Shown: positions 51,302 to 62,200, counted from the first letter of the stretch. The stretch is DNA of 64,000 nucleotides from Candidatus Tityobacter terrigena (GCA_003156715.1 PMHO01000042.1:124899-188898); one strand, 5' to 3'. Translations and numbers: made by a program. The notes: a model not told the origin generated them from the letters alone.

Positions 51302-54301
51302 CTAACGCGGCAACTGCGCATTTGCGCCTGTTCGCTTACGAGAACCAGCTTGCGCGCAATTCATGCCGGCGTGCTCGGAAACGAGCTCCTGCAGCGCCTT
51401 GGATGGGCGTGCTCCCAAGTCGCGCAAGAGCAATTCCTGGTAGGACAGGTATTCGCGCCGCGCAGCCGCCGCCGATCCGGATTGCAAGTGTGCCCGGATC
51501 AGGATTTCCCGCGAGTCCTCGTCGACCGGGTCGTCGGCGATCGCCACCTCAGCAGCAGCAATCGCGTCCGCCGGCGCTCCTCGTTGTAACGCATCGCGTG
51601 CCAGCAATAAAGCGACGTTCCTGATGAGCCCGCTCGCGCGCCGCTCGAATTCCCCATACCAATCTCTGCCGCGTGCCTGGCCCACCGACCTTCCTTGAAG
51701 TTGCTCCAGGGTGGTCTTCAGCCGTCTGCGGCTAGAATCGTCGAGAATACGATCGCCTTGCGCCCCGCGGCAGGCATCCTCTGCCTCCCAAGTATCAACG
51801 GCTATGCGCGGATTGATCGTATAGCCCTCAGGGCCGTGAACGATGAGTTCCGAGTCGCCAAACCGTTTCCGCAACCTGTGGAGGAGCACGTAGAAAGCGT
51901 TGCGGGCCCGCTCTTCATCCTCCTCGGGCCACAGCCTAGCTGTAAGCTCACCAATGCTCACCGGCCGACGCTGAGCGGATAGGACAAACAACAGTTCGTG
52001 CTCGCGCGGGCGCAACATTATGGTTCCGACCTCGGTCGACACCTTGCCGGCAAGCAGCTTGAGCGATGCGACTCGCCCGCGAGCATCTCTACCCGAGCGG
52101 CGAGAAGCGAAGCGTGCGAGAAATGGCGCGAGCAGTCCCGTTTCCGAGCCGCGATGCACCCATTGCGCTACAGCACGCTTAAAGGGAAGCGAGTCGACAC
52201 GACCGGCCAGTAACGTCGCCTTCGCGGCGCTGACTTCGCGCCGATGCGGATCTAGCTGCCCGACTGCAATGCGGCTCAATACTTGCAGGACCGGCTCGTT
52301 GTAGCAGTCGGCGGCGGCGACTGCGGCGTTCGCATGATCCCGAGCGCCGGCCGTCGATGACGCCTTCGTCGAGGCGACCAGGTGCGCTTTCGCGAGCCAC
52401 ATCGGCAGCTCTATGCCGATACTTTGCGGCTGAGGGCGTCCGCTTGCGCATGCCACGAAGTGTCCTAGCCCGCGAATCGACTGACGTTCAACCTGATCGG
52501 CCAGCAGCGCCAGTTGTTCGGCGTACAGCTCATCCTCGCCGGCCAGCCAGGCGGCGAACGCGGACTCCGCTGTCAACCCCGCGATTAAGTTGACGGTCTC
52601 GCTTTGTTTCGCATGCACGACGGCGTTGTCGAGCATTGCACGCTCTCGATCGCGGCGGCCAAAGACGCGCTCAATATAAATCGCCCGGTTCGCGTTCCAG
52701 TTAACCGAGGACACGTGACGATCGGCAAGCAGGGGTTCCGCTGCATCGAAACGCCTTTCAGCCTCGGCAAGGCGACCCATGCGGGCGAGCAAAGCGGCAT
52801 GTACGTGCAGCAAGGAGGCGTGAAAAAACATTTGCGGCCGGTCCGGAAGGCCCGATTCTCGTTGGAATGTCCGGACAGCATCAAGCGCCTCGGCATGCCG
52901 CCCGACGTCGCTAAGCAAGAACGCAAGTGACGCTAACGCGGGCACGCGATCGGCCAACGTTGCATCGGGCCCGGAACGCAACCAGTAGCCCTGCGCTTCG
53001 CGTAACATCGTCGGTGCATCGACGTTGTATAGGCGAGCGAAGAGGCTCCCATACCATAGCGCGGGGTGAGCCGCGAGAATTTCGGCGTCCAAGCGGGTGA
53101 CGACGCTGCCATATTCGACGGGAAATCGCTGCTGCGTTAGCGCGTCCACGCCTTCTAGCGCGTTGGCGGCCGACCGCTGGTCACGGGCTTCCACGAACAG
53201 AAAGGCAGCGCGCGTATAACGACCACGAGCGACCAGCTCGCCGGCGACTCTCTTAAGAAGTTCGCAGCGTCGCTCGCGTTGTGCGGCGAACAGCGCATCT
53301 TGGACTAGCGGATGCAATTCGTAGCGACCATCGTCACGCGTCCGCAGAAACGGTGCCGCGATAAAGGCACTCGGAACGGCGTCGGCGGATTCTGCTTCCG
53401 TGGCAATGGCTAGCTCGAGCGGGTCGGGCGAGGGCAGTAGTGCACATGCCGTCAGAACCTTGCGCTCGTGCGACGAAAGAAAGCTCAGAGCTTCCTCGAC
53501 GACGTAAGTCTGCAAAACGCCCCGGTCGCCCGCGGAAAGCTGGCCGAGCGTTTCCAAGAAGTCGTTGAAGCGGCTCTTGCCGACCAAGCGCGGCAACATG
53601 AGCACCGCGATAGGCCAGCCTCGCGAAAGGATGAAGGCCCGTTCAAGCTCGGCCTCGTCGAGCCGAAGTTCGGCGAGAACGGCGCGCGTCTCGTTGCGGT
53701 CGAATGCAAGGTCCTCTCCGTCTACCGCGACGATCTCATGAGGCGCTGCGAATCGCGTTAGCTGTATTCGCGGTTTCGTTCGGGAGCACAAGACAATCTT
53801 GCGGGGCGCGGGGCGTGCGGCCAGCAGACGGGAGAGGACATCGAGCACCTCCGGGAGCCCCTCGATACGCTCGACATTTTCGAATATGAAAACGGAAAGC
53901 GACGCGCCCGCCGCCCAGCTTTTCAGCGTTAGCTCGAGACATTCGGTCGCGGTCCGGGACGCGTCGGCGATCAAGAGCTGCGTCGTAGCTAGCGAGGCGC
54001 TCAGCTTCGGCAACTCCTCGGAAAGAGCGGCAAGAACGGCCCTTAGAAAGCCCGTTCTGTCCTCGACCCATGCGCAGTCACATACCGCCGCGCGGCCGAC
54101 CCTCGCAGCAAACTGAGCGGCTAGCGTACTTTTTCCAAAACCAGCGGGCGCAATGAGGGAAACGATTCTCGCTCGGCCGTCGGTCAAGCGAGACAAAAGG
54201 CGCTCTCGCTCCAGTAGCGGCGCCGTCGATACGTGGTAGGCGCCGGGCAGTCGTGAGCTAGAGTCCTGAGGCTCGGCCGCTACCATTGGGTTGTAAGGCA
54301 T
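51302..54301 (-). CDS. MalT-like STAND ATPase with C-terminal wHTH-BTAD
   Basis: 999 residues. An N-terminal STAND ATPase has Walker A APAGFGKSTL (51-60) and a Walker B-like SVFIFENVERI near residue 140. Helical sections from about residue 350 to 700 look like TPR repeats. The C-terminus carries an OmpR-like DNA-binding domain (IMLRPREHELLFVLSAQRRP with SIGELTARLWPEEDEERARN, about 750-800) followed by the bacterial transcriptional activator domain. The order ATPase first, wHTH-BTAD last, is the reverse of the regulator at 59144. Two starts are possible, ATG 54301 and ATG 54286, neither with a strong ribosome-binding site. It lies 109 bases from the divergent tannase gene, a plausible target. 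Confidence 0.85.
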   Translation of the reverse strand: MPYNPMVAAEPQDSSSRLPGAYHVSTAPLLERERLLSRLTDGRARIVSLIAPAGFGKSTLAAQFAARVGRAAVCDCAWVEDRTGFLRAVLAALSEELPKLSASLATTQLLIADASRTATECLELTLKSWAAGASLSVFIFENVERIEGLPEVLDVLSRLLAARPAPRKIVLCSRTKPRIQLTRFAAPHEIVAVDGEDLAFDRNETRAVLAELRLDEAELERAFILSRGWPIAVLMLPRLVGKSRFNDFLETLGQLSAGDRGVLQTYVVEEALSFLSSHERKVLTACALLPSPDPLELAIATEAESADAVPSAFIAAPFLRTRDDGRYELHPLVQDALFAAQRERRCELLKRVAGELVARGRYTRAAFLFVEARDQRSAANALEGVDALTQQRFPVEYGSVVTRLDAEILAAHPALWYGSLFARLYNVDAPTMLREAQGYWLRSGPDATLADRVPALASLAFLLSDVGRHAEALDAVRTFQRESGLPDRPQMFFHASLLHVHAALLARMGRLAEAERRFDAAEPLLADRHVSSVNWNANRAIYIERVFGRRDRERAMLDNAVVHAKQSETVNLIAGLTAESAFAAWLAGEDELYAEQLALLADQVERQSIRGLGHFVACASGRPQPQSIGIELPMWLAKAHLVASTKASSTAGARDHANAAVAAADCYNEPVLQVLSRIAVGQLDPHRREVSAAKATLLAGRVDSLPFKRAVAQWVHRGSETGLLAPFLARFASRRSGRDARGRVASLKLLAGKVSTEVGTIMLRPREHELLFVLSAQRRPVSIGELTARLWPEEDEERARNAFYVLLHRLRKRFGDSELIVHGPEGYTINPRIAVDTWEAEDACRGAQGDRILDDSSRRRLKTTLEQLQGRSVGQARGRDWYGEFERRASGLIRNVALLLARDALQRGAPADAIAAAEVAIADDPVDEDSREILIRAHLQSGSAAAARREYLSYQELLLRDLGARPSKALQELVSEHAGMNCAQAGSRKRTGANAQLPR

Positions 54302-54410
54302 TGGTAAGGTCGCCGGCTGTATCCTGTTCTCGGGGTGCGAACCCCATTGATAACTTTATGCAGCTATGTGCGATACCTCAATACGAGAGTTTCTTCGCAC
54401 GGAGGCAAGA

Positions 54411-56123
54411 ATGCACAACATGCGTAACATGCGTAGCAGGCGAAGGCACGCGCTCTGGAATTTGTTGCTCGTCGGCCCCATCGTTAGTGGGCTGCTTGCA
54501 ACGCTCACTCCAGTTGGGCCGAGCGACGCGGCTGCGTTTCGGCCTCTGATTCAGCAAGGGCACGTCAACTATCGCGAGGCGACGGTTCGCCCGAGCACTT
54601 TATGTGAGTCGTTGCGCGGACGCGTCTTGGATTCAGAGGCCACGATCGAGCGCGCACACCACATCGCCGCTAGCGACGGCGTACCCGCCCATTGCGACGT
54701 CGTCGTATCGGTCAAGGCCACACTGCACGTCGGGATCGACCTTCCGATGATGTGGAACCAGCGAAACTACGTCTTGGGGAACGGCGGCTTCGGAGGGGGC
54801 TCCGTCGAGTCCGCCGCGGCGATCGCCGAACGGGACTCGGTACTCGTCAACAACTTCACGGTGGCGTCGAATGACGACGGCGTCCCTAACCCTCCGTCCA
54901 CGTATGGAATCTGGCTGAGGGACCCCGCGACGCTCGCGGACTATTCGTACCGAGCCGTCCATCTTTCAGCGGTCTACGTAAAGGAAGTGGCAGATCTTTT
55001 CTACGGGCAGAATGCCGCCCTTACCTACTTCTTCGGTTGCTCCGACGGCGGACGCGAAGGTTTGATTGCGGCGCAGCGCTTTCCGGCCGACTACAACGGA
55101 ATCGTCGCCGGCGCTGCCGTTCTGGCCGACACCGATTTGCAACTTCAGAATACCTGGAACGCCGAGGTAGCGTACCCGTCGGCGCCGTTTTCGCCGGCAC
55201 AAACGAACACAATCGCTACAGCGGTTCTCGCTAAATGCGGCGAAACCCTGAATGGAACGCCGGACGGCATCGTGGCCGATCCTCGGCTGTGCAAGTTCAA
55301 CCCCGACAAGGACATTCCAAAGTGCACGGGTTCGGGTTCAGGTTCGGGCAGCGCAAATTGCTTAACGCAGGCTCAAATCGACGCTTATAAGTCGATGATC
55401 TACGGACCCGTCAGCAAGGGGCAACAATACTTCCCCGGCATGCCCGTGGGTTCGGAGGGAAACTGGGTCAACGCGGTTGTGCCGTCGTCGCCAGGTGCGA
55501 CCACATATCAGGCCTTACTTGGCGAGGCTTGGGTGCAATACGCCCTCGGTTATCGCACGGGCAGGCAGTTTAACCCCGCAACGTTCAACTTCAACACGGA
55601 TCCTTACGTCGACAACAATCTGGCACCGATCCATCAGATTGCCGACGCCACGGATACCAATTTGGCGCCCTTCGAACACCTCGGCGGCAAGATGATCAGT
55701 TACGTCGGTTGGGCCGATCCGCTGGTCGGTCCGTGGTCTCTCGTCGGCTATTACGAGTCGGTTGCGAACCGCATGGGACTGCAAGACGAACTAAAGTTCT
55801 ACCGCTTCTTCACGGACCCGGGTGTCGCCCATTGCGGCGGCGGCGCCGGGCCGGATACCATCGATCCCTTCAGTTTGCTCGTCGATTGGGTCGAACAAGG
55901 GTTGGCACCGGACACGATGATAGCGAGCAAACTCAGTTCCTCCGGCAGCGTCTTGTTTCAGCGGACACTCTGCCGTTACCCATATATGGGCCAATTCATA
56001 AACGGCGACAATCCGTTGCTCGCGTCGAGTTGGCGATGTGTCGAAGGCCCGACGGGGGTTCCCCTGCAGGGCTATCCACTTCGAGATCCTTTCGATTCCC
56101 GATACCACGAGATCTCACCATAG
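54411..56123 (+). CDS. Tannase / feruloyl esterase family protein
   Basis: 570 residues. A signal peptide (residues about 8-38, ending SDAAA) suits export. Motifs of the tannase family: nucleophile Ser211 in FGCSDGGREGL with adjacent Cys210, the acid in VGWADPLV near residue 435, and the histidine in GVAHCGGGAGPD near residue 473 with its neighbouring cysteine, the paired cysteines typical of these enzymes. A VLGNGGFGGG motif near residue 125 is also characteristic. It probably hydrolyses esters of plant phenolics (gallate or ferulate). The ATG at 54411 has GGAGG; an upstream ATG at 54366 would leave the signal far from the N-terminus. Confidence 0.85.
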   Translation: MHNMRNMRSRRRHALWNLLLVGPIVSGLLATLTPVGPSDAAAFRPLIQQGHVNYREATVRPSTLCESLRGRVLDSEATIERAHHIAASDGVPAHCDVVVSVKATLHVGIDLPMMWNQRNYVLGNGGFGGGSVESAAAIAERDSVLVNNFTVASNDDGVPNPPSTYGIWLRDPATLADYSYRAVHLSAVYVKEVADLFYGQNAALTYFFGCSDGGREGLIAAQRFPADYNGIVAGAAVLADTDLQLQNTWNAEVAYPSAPFSPAQTNTIATAVLAKCGETLNGTPDGIVADPRLCKFNPDKDIPKCTGSGSGSGSANCLTQAQIDAYKSMIYGPVSKGQQYFPGMPVGSEGNWVNAVVPSSPGATTYQALLGEAWVQYALGYRTGRQFNPATFNFNTDPYVDNNLAPIHQIADATDTNLAPFEHLGGKMISYVGWADPLVGPWSLVGYYESVANRMGLQDELKFYRFFTDPGVAHCGGGAGPDTIDPFSLLVDWVEQGLAPDTMIASKLSSSGSVLFQRTLCRYPYMGQFINGDNPLLASSWRCVEGPTGVPLQGYPLRDPFDSRYHEISP

Positions 56124-56162
56124 CATAACGCGCATCACCGGGCTCTCGCAAATCCCAACGAA

Positions 56163-56214
56163 ACGGCCGTCGTCGTCCCGCCGCGGGTACGGCGCCGGCC
56201 GTCTTTCTTTCTCG
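56163..56214 (+). terminator. Terminator candidate after the tannase gene
   Basis: ACGGCCG and CGGCCGT form a seven-base-pair GC stem around a loop with its own small GC hairpin, followed by CTTTCTTTCT. It begins 40 bases after the tannase stop. Confidence 0.5.
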
Positions 56215-56290
56215 TAGACATGCCTGGGATCGGCCGGGACCGCCGGCGGTGCGCGGCGCAACGAGCCTGGGCATACAGCCGCGCTCTTCG

Positions 56291-57583
56291 CTACGGCATC
56301 AGCTCGAAAGCGACGCCGCAGCCGCCAAAGCTTCCGCAGGGAAAGCGCCCGCCGGCCGACGTCGTTCCGTAGAGTTCGCCGTTCGCACCGAACAGCAGAC
56401 CGGCGGTCGGGTTCGCGCCGCCGTCACCGGGTTCAAAACTGTGCACGACGCGTTCCGCGTAACCGCTTCTTGATGGGGTCAGCGAGTAGACGGTGCCGGC
56501 ACCGCCTGCGCCGCCGTACTCCGTCGTCCCGTAGAGCACGCCATTGCTGCCCGCAGTGAGACCGGTTTGTGGACCCGAGCCGTCTTTCTCGCCTTTGAAG
56601 CTGTACGGCACGCTTTCGATGTAGCCCCTTGTCGTCGGCGTGAGCTTAAAGACGGTGCCGCAACCGGATGGGCAGTCACTCGAGAGGATGCCGCCGAGAC
56701 CAGTGGTCCCGTACAGCGAACCCGATCCGTCCTCAAGCAGATCCCCGTATGGAACCGCGCCATCCGGACTGTCCTGGAAACTGTAGATGACGGTTTCGCG
56801 GTATCCCCTGCTCGACGGCGTCAGCTTGTAGATCGTGCCGCAGCCATCGCCGCATGCCTTACTGGTTCCACCGAAGGTCGTCGCCCCGTAAAGCGCACCG
56901 GAAGCGTCGACGATTACGCCCGCCTTGGGATACTCGCCGTCACCTCGCCGCAATTGGAAGTCGTGGAGGATGGACTCGTGGAAGCCGTTGCCGGACGGCG
57001 TCAGCTCAAACACGGTGCCGAGAAACTGGGGTCCGCCGAAGCGCGTCGTGCCGAAGAGCGAGCCGTTGCCGCCGGCGACGAGCGTGTCTTCGGGTGAAAT
57101 GCCGTCGACGTCCTTGCCGAAGCGATGGATGATGCGCTCGGAGTACGATGTCCCCGACGGGATCAGTTCGAACGCTGTTCCGCAGCCGTGCTCGCTACAG
57201 AAACGGTAGCCGCCGGAGGCGGTCGTCCCGAATAACACTCCGTTTTGGCCTGCTAGCAGACCCGCCTGAGGATTTGCGCCGTCCTTCCCGCCCTGGAAGT
57301 CATAGATGACCCGTTCGCTCGCGCCCTTTGCACCGAGCGTCAACGCGAAGACGGTTCCGTCGCCGGGCGATCCGCCGCCCTGTGTCGTCCCGTAAAGGTC
57401 ACCGTTCGTACCGACGACCAGATTGTCGCTAGGTTCGAGCCCATCGCTGCCTCCACGGAACTGATGAAGCACCTTTTCGCTCGAACCGTGCGCGCGCGGC
57501 GCGAGCACCGCACTTCCGGAACGGTCGGAAAACACAAGGGCACCAAGAAACAGAGCGATGGCCGAACCACTACGGAAAGACAT
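56291..57583 (-). CDS. GloVer-repeat secreted protein
   Basis: 430 residues. The N-terminus has a signal-like segment (SGSAIALFLGALVFSDRSGS). The rest is seven tandem repeats of about 50 residues, each with G-x-LYGTTxxGG, then GTVFxLTP and ERVIYSF-x-GGxDGxxP, the GloVer pattern found in choice-of-anchor proteins of Acidobacteriota and related soil phyla. Such repeats form beta-propeller-like surface structures. Ligand unknown. It converges with the tannase gene and is divergent from the aldo/keto reductase gene. Paired cysteines (CGDGCGT, CPSGCGT) recur within repeats. Confidence 0.8.
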   Translation of the reverse strand: MSFRSGSAIALFLGALVFSDRSGSAVLAPRAHGSSEKVLHQFRGGSDGLEPSDNLVVGTNGDLYGTTQGGGSPGDGTVFALTLGAKGASERVIYDFQGGKDGANPQAGLLAGQNGVLFGTTASGGYRFCSEHGCGTAFELIPSGTSYSERIIHRFGKDVDGISPEDTLVAGGNGSLFGTTRFGGPQFLGTVFELTPSGNGFHESILHDFQLRRGDGEYPKAGVIVDASGALYGATTFGGTSKACGDGCGTIYKLTPSSRGYRETVIYSFQDSPDGAVPYGDLLEDGSGSLYGTTGLGGILSSDCPSGCGTVFKLTPTTRGYIESVPYSFKGEKDGSGPQTGLTAGSNGVLYGTTEYGGAGGAGTVYSLTPSRSGYAERVVHSFEPGDGGANPTAGLLFGANGELYGTTSAGGRFPCGSFGGCGVAFELMP

Positions 57584-57732
57584 CGGCTTTTTTCCCCTTC
57601 TCGGGGTCGCCGCTTCGACCCTCGGAGCGTCGTCGTTCGCTAGAGATGCTGCTGGGCACCGTTCGGAGCAACCCGAGGCGCACAGGCTTGCCCTGGCGTT
57701 AGCCTCCAGAGTATGCGGGAATAACCGTCTTC

Positions 57733-58755
57733 ATGAACGCGCTCGACATTTTCCGGGGAAAGCCCTTTGGCCTCGGCGGCGTGCCGTTCGGCAACGAGTT
57801 CTCTTACGTCACCGATGAGGTTGCGTACGCTACGATCGAAGCCGCATGGCAGGCCGGAGTGCGCTATTACGACACGTCTCCATGGTACGGTCTGGGGCTC
57901 GCAGAGCGGCGCCTGGGCACCTTCTTGCACAGACAAACGCGCAGTGAGTACGTCCTGTCGTCGAAAGTCGGTAAGTTGCTAAGGGCGTCGCGCGACAATA
58001 ATGCGAAAGACTACTTTCCTTTCACTCCTTCGCCGAACAATCTTCGTTACGATTACACCGCCGACGGCGTTAAGCGCTCGATCGAAGACAGTCTGCAGCG
58101 GTTAGGTGTCGACGCACTCGACGTCGTCTTCGTCCACGATCTCTCACCGGATAATCCGTGGCTGCCGGGGCCGTGGGAGGAACAATTCGATATCGCACGC
58201 AACGGCGCGTTCCCGGCGCTAAGCAGGCTGCGCGACGAAGGCGTCATCAAAGGCTGGGGACTTGGCGTAAACTCACCGGAGCCGATTCTCAAGCTGATGG
58301 ACGTCGCCGATGCGAACGTCTGTCTCCTGGCGCGTCAATATTCGTTAATCTATCACGAAAAAGCGCTTCACCAGGTCTTTCCAAAGGCACGGGAGCGCGG
58401 CATGTCTTTTGTCGTCGGTTCGTCACTCAATGCCGGCTTTATCAGCGGCAGCGCGCGCTTCAATTACGGCAAGGAGAATTATAAGATCCCCGCTGAGGCT
58501 ATTCAGAAGCGCGAACGGCTAGGCGCGGTTGCGGCGCGGCACGGTGTCGAGCTGCGCACGGCCGCACTGCAGTTTTCGATTGCGCCGGACGTCGCGGTCG
58601 CATTGGTTGTCGGCTGCTCGAATCCGCAGCAGGTGCTCGCGGACTACACCTCGCTCAAGACGGAGATCCCGGAAATGTTCTGGTCGGATCTTCGATCGGA
58701 AGGATTGATTGAAAACGACGCCGCCGTGCCGCCCGAAGACGTAACCAACAAATAA
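57733..58755 (+). CDS. Aldo/keto reductase, D-threo-aldose dehydrogenase-like
   Basis: 340 residues. The TIM-barrel active site residues are Asp47 and Tyr52 in YYDTSPWYG, Lys78 in SSKVG and a His in VFVHDL near residue 135, the standard tetrad of AKR enzymes. Later motifs, YSLIYHEKAL and LVVGCSNPQQVLADY, match the D-threo-aldose 1-dehydrogenase / L-fucose dehydrogenase subgroup. NAD(P)-dependent oxidation of a sugar is likely. The ATG lacks a strong ribosome-binding site but aligns with relatives (GLGGVPFGN start). Confidence 0.85.
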   Translation: MNALDIFRGKPFGLGGVPFGNEFSYVTDEVAYATIEAAWQAGVRYYDTSPWYGLGLAERRLGTFLHRQTRSEYVLSSKVGKLLRASRDNNAKDYFPFTPSPNNLRYDYTADGVKRSIEDSLQRLGVDALDVVFVHDLSPDNPWLPGPWEEQFDIARNGAFPALSRLRDEGVIKGWGLGVNSPEPILKLMDVADANVCLLARQYSLIYHEKALHQVFPKARERGMSFVVGSSLNAGFISGSARFNYGKENYKIPAEAIQKRERLGAVAARHGVELRTAALQFSIAPDVAVALVVGCSNPQQVLADYTSLKTEIPEMFWSDLRSEGLIENDAAVPPEDVTNK

Positions 58756-58789
58756 CGCCGACCAAAACAGCCGTATATACGATCGGGCC

Positions 58790-58977
58790 GCGCCTTCGGA
58801 GGGGTAGATCGTAACTGCGACGTCACGGCCGGCCTGCTTGAGGGTCGCCACGCCTGAGGCGCCGGCGGCGCCCGCTCGCCCTCGCATCCGGACGACGATC
58901 GTTCCGCCGGTCACGCTCGCGCTCAAGGCAAAGGACGCAGGGGTCCTGACGGTATCCGTCGTCCGTGCGTGCAGCAT
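58790..58977 (-). pseudogene. Possible truncated CHRD-like domain gene
   Basis: From ATG 58977 the minus frame reads TPASFALSASVTGGTIVVRM and GASGVATLKQAGRDVAVTIY. This resembles the start of the CHRD-like protein at 27638-28117 (SVTVILAPQ with ESGMATLTQTSKGLQVVLTM). The His-containing middle and end of that domain are missing, and the frame continues into sequence antisense to the aldo/keto reductase. If real it is a short duplicate relic. No signal peptide is present. Confidence 0.35.
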
Positions 58978-59024
58978 CGCTGACGCCGGACGCAATCCGG
59001 ACGGCAGGGGCGTACGCTCATCGC

Positions 59025-59213
59025 ATGAGTGATACGAAGCGCGACGTGCATATTTTCGTCCTCCAGGTGTGGATCGAGCCGCAGGCCGGCGGGCCGGGCT
59101 CGCGGCGCGGCTACGTCGAGCATGTTGTGACGCGCGAGCGACGCTATTTTTCGGCGTTCGATGAGGCCATGGCGTTTGTCGAAGCGTTCGCGCGCCCGCG
59201 CGAAGCGGATTGA
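59025..59213 (+). CDS. Small conserved hypothetical protein
   Basis: 62 residues from an ATG, twenty codons inside a longer frame. It reads KRDVHIFVLQVWIEPQAGGP, then GYVEHVVTRERRYFSAFDEA and MAFVEAF: a two-strand, one-helix layout with RRYF(S/A)-x-xDE near the end, which I have seen in small unnamed proteins of soil bacteria. It overlaps the 3' end of the convergent regulator gene by about 70 bases. Function unknown. Confidence 0.5.
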   Translation: MSDTKRDVHIFVLQVWIEPQAGGPGSRRGYVEHVVTRERRYFSAFDEAMAFVEAFARPREAD

Positions 59214-62200
59214 GCGGCCGCCGCCAGCAGCGCAGCGTGGTACGGCAATGCGCAAAACGCCCGGCGATCGCCCGGATCTTCGATCGCGGCGATGCGCCCG
59301 TCGAGCAGCTCCCGGCCGCGGCGCAGCGCGTACGCCTGAGCGCCCCAATCCGCAGCTCGCTCGAACGCCACCGCGCAGTACCACAGTATCTCGGGGCCGT
59401 TCCAGATCTGCTCGCCGTTGGCTTCGACGATTGCCAGCGCGGCGCGCGCATCCGCCGCAGCGCTACGCGGCGACTCATCCCAGTAGGCCGCGCGGGCCAA
59501 ATCGTGCGCCCGCCGTGGGGGGAGCCTGAGCCGCTCGCTGATCGCCGCCGCCTCGCGCAGCTTGGCGAGCCCCTCGGCGAGCTCGCCGCGGGTCGCAAGG
59601 GCGTGTCCCAAGTCGCCCATCGCGTTTGCAACGAAGAACTCGCTGTCGAGCTGTTCTGCCATGGCGAGCGCGCGGCGCTGCAGCTCGCACGCCTCGGCGA
59701 CCGCGCCGTCCGCCAACAGCGCGAGGCCTAAATTGTTCACGCTGCAGTATTCGTGTTCGAGCAGCCGCTCGGCTTGGGAATACCGCAGGTTCTCGCGCAG
59801 GATCGCGGTCGCTTCGGCGATGCGCCCGAGCTGCAGCAGAAGCCAGGCGGTGGTGTTGCGGATCAGCCACAGGTCCTTCTCGACGCCCAGTGCCGCGTAG
59901 ATCGCCGAAGCGCGCTCGCCTTCGCGCAGCGCATGGGTCAGACGACCGGCGATGCCGTGCGCGCTGCTGGCCATCTTGGTCGCTTTCGCTTCCATGATCC
60001 GGTCCCCGGCTTTGAGCGCCGCGGCATGCCAGCGGCCGGTGGCGTAGAGCATCGCTGCGGCGTCGTAGCGCACCAGACCGACCTGCGTCCGGGCGAACCA
60101 GTAGTCCATCACGATGCCGAGATCGGCGCTGGCCGCGACCCGCGCTTCGAGCTCAGCGAGTAGCGCTTCAGCGGTGCTCGGCTCACCGACCCGGCCGCGC
60201 ACTCGCGCGGCGAAAAGCAGTGCGCGCAGCTCGTCGTCAAAGGCGCCCACTTCGCGGTACCGTTCGGCAGCTCGTCCGGCCGCCTCGAGCGCGCCGGGAA
60301 AGTCGGCCGCCACCAGGGCCGTCTTCGCTTCGGCATCCGCGATTTGCGCGGCACGCAGCGGCGCCGCGGCGTCGTCGCGAAACTGCCGCAGCGCCCGGAC
60401 GCTGGCCGACTGCGTCGCGACGTCGGCCTCGATATCGGCGACGCGGTGGGCGAGCAGCGCCGCCGTGTAGCGATCGTTCTCATCGAGTTCGGCGGCCAGC
60501 GCCGTCGCCAGCGCGACGTCGTCATTCAAAATTTGCGTCTGCGCGCGCTGTAGGTTGGCTTCGATGCGCAGCTGCACGAGCTCGAAGCGCAGCCGTACAT
60601 CGTGGGTCAGCGCTGCGCCCGCGCTCGCGAGCAGCGCGGCCTCGTCCCGCGCTTGCGCCGCGAGCGACGCGCGCGCCGCTTTCGCGTAGGCCTGCGCCGC
60701 GCGTTCGGGTTCGTTCGCGGCGGCCCAGTGCGAGGCGATCTCGACCGCGTGACGGTCATCCGACGCGCGCGCTTCGAGCGCCCGGGCGACGATGTGATGG
60801 ACGTGCTGTTGCTCGCCGTCCGGCGTCCCCTCGGCGATCGCCTCGCGCACGAGTGCGTGGGTGAAGGCGTAACTGCCGCCCTCGTAGGTCGCCGTCGAGC
60901 GGATGAATTGGCGGTCGAGCAGCTCGGCGATCCCGTCGATGAGCGTTCCGTCGCTCCGGCCCATCACCGCGCGCAGCAAATCGACGTCGAAGCTGGATCC
61001 GCTCAGCGCCGCAACTCGCGCGAGCACCACAACGTCCGGGCTCGCGCGCATGAGGCGCGTGCGAACGAGTTCGGCGATTCCGCTCGAGACCGCGTGCGGC
61101 GCACCGGGAGATTCGCGCAGAAGTTCGGTCAAGAAGAGCGGATTGCCCTCGCTGCGCGCGGCCAGCGTGCGCGCGTCCTCGGGCGACGGCTGCTCGTCGA
61201 GCTGGCTGAGGATGGCTGAGGTTTCCGCTTCCGACAACGGCACGAGCGCCACCGCACGCGCGTGCCCGCAAGCGCATAGCTCGCGCCGCAGCCGTTCGGC
61301 CTCGCGGCTTTCGCCGTCCCGATACGTCGCCAGCACGAGAATGCGGTGACCGCGCACGCGCGCAGCGATGTAGCGCAGCGCGGCCAGCGTGCCGGGACCG
61401 GCCCAATGCACGTCTTCGAACACGACGACGACGGGTCGCGCGCGCGCCACTGCGACGAGCAGACGCGAAACAGCCTCGAAGAGCCGCAGCGTCTCACGCT
61501 CCGGCGGGAGCGGCGCAAGCGGCTGCTCGCCCGCGCCCAGCGGCCAGTCCGGGACGAGCGGCGCGAGCACGTTGCGCCAGACCGCTTCCAGGTCGATCGA
61601 GGCGAGGAACGGCGCGGCCCCGGCGAGCGCGCCAAGAATCGGCTCGAACGGGCGGGCTTCGGGGCTGGCGGTGGTGCCGCGCAAGATGCGCGCACCGGCG
61701 CCGACTTCGCGTTCCAAGATCTCGGCGACCAGCCGCGTTTTTCCGATCCCGGCCTCGCCGGAGACGAAGACGGTTCCACCGGCGCCGGAGGCGGCGGCCT
61801 CCCATGCCGCCCGCAGCTCGCCGAACGCGGCATCGCGGCCGCCGAACGGGAGGAGCGCGATACGCGCCGCGCTGCCGGCGGCGCGTTGTCCCACCGCTGC
61901 GTCCGGGGCTACCGGCAGCGGCTCGCCGCGCAGGACGAGATCGCGCAGGGCGCAGGTCTCGGGCATTGGCGCGACGTCCATCTCGCGTTCGAGCGCGCGC
62001 CGGAAACGCTCGAATTCGGCGAGCGCCCCGGGGCGGTCGCCCATTGCGTAGCGGACCGCCATAACGCGCCGCAGCACGTCTTCGCGAAAGGGTTCGTCGG
62101 CCAAGATTCGCCGCGCGTAGTCGAGCGCTTCGTCGAAGCGCCGGGCCGAGAAGCTGCGTGCGCTCAGTTCGGCTAGGATCGTGTGAAAGCGGATTCGCAG

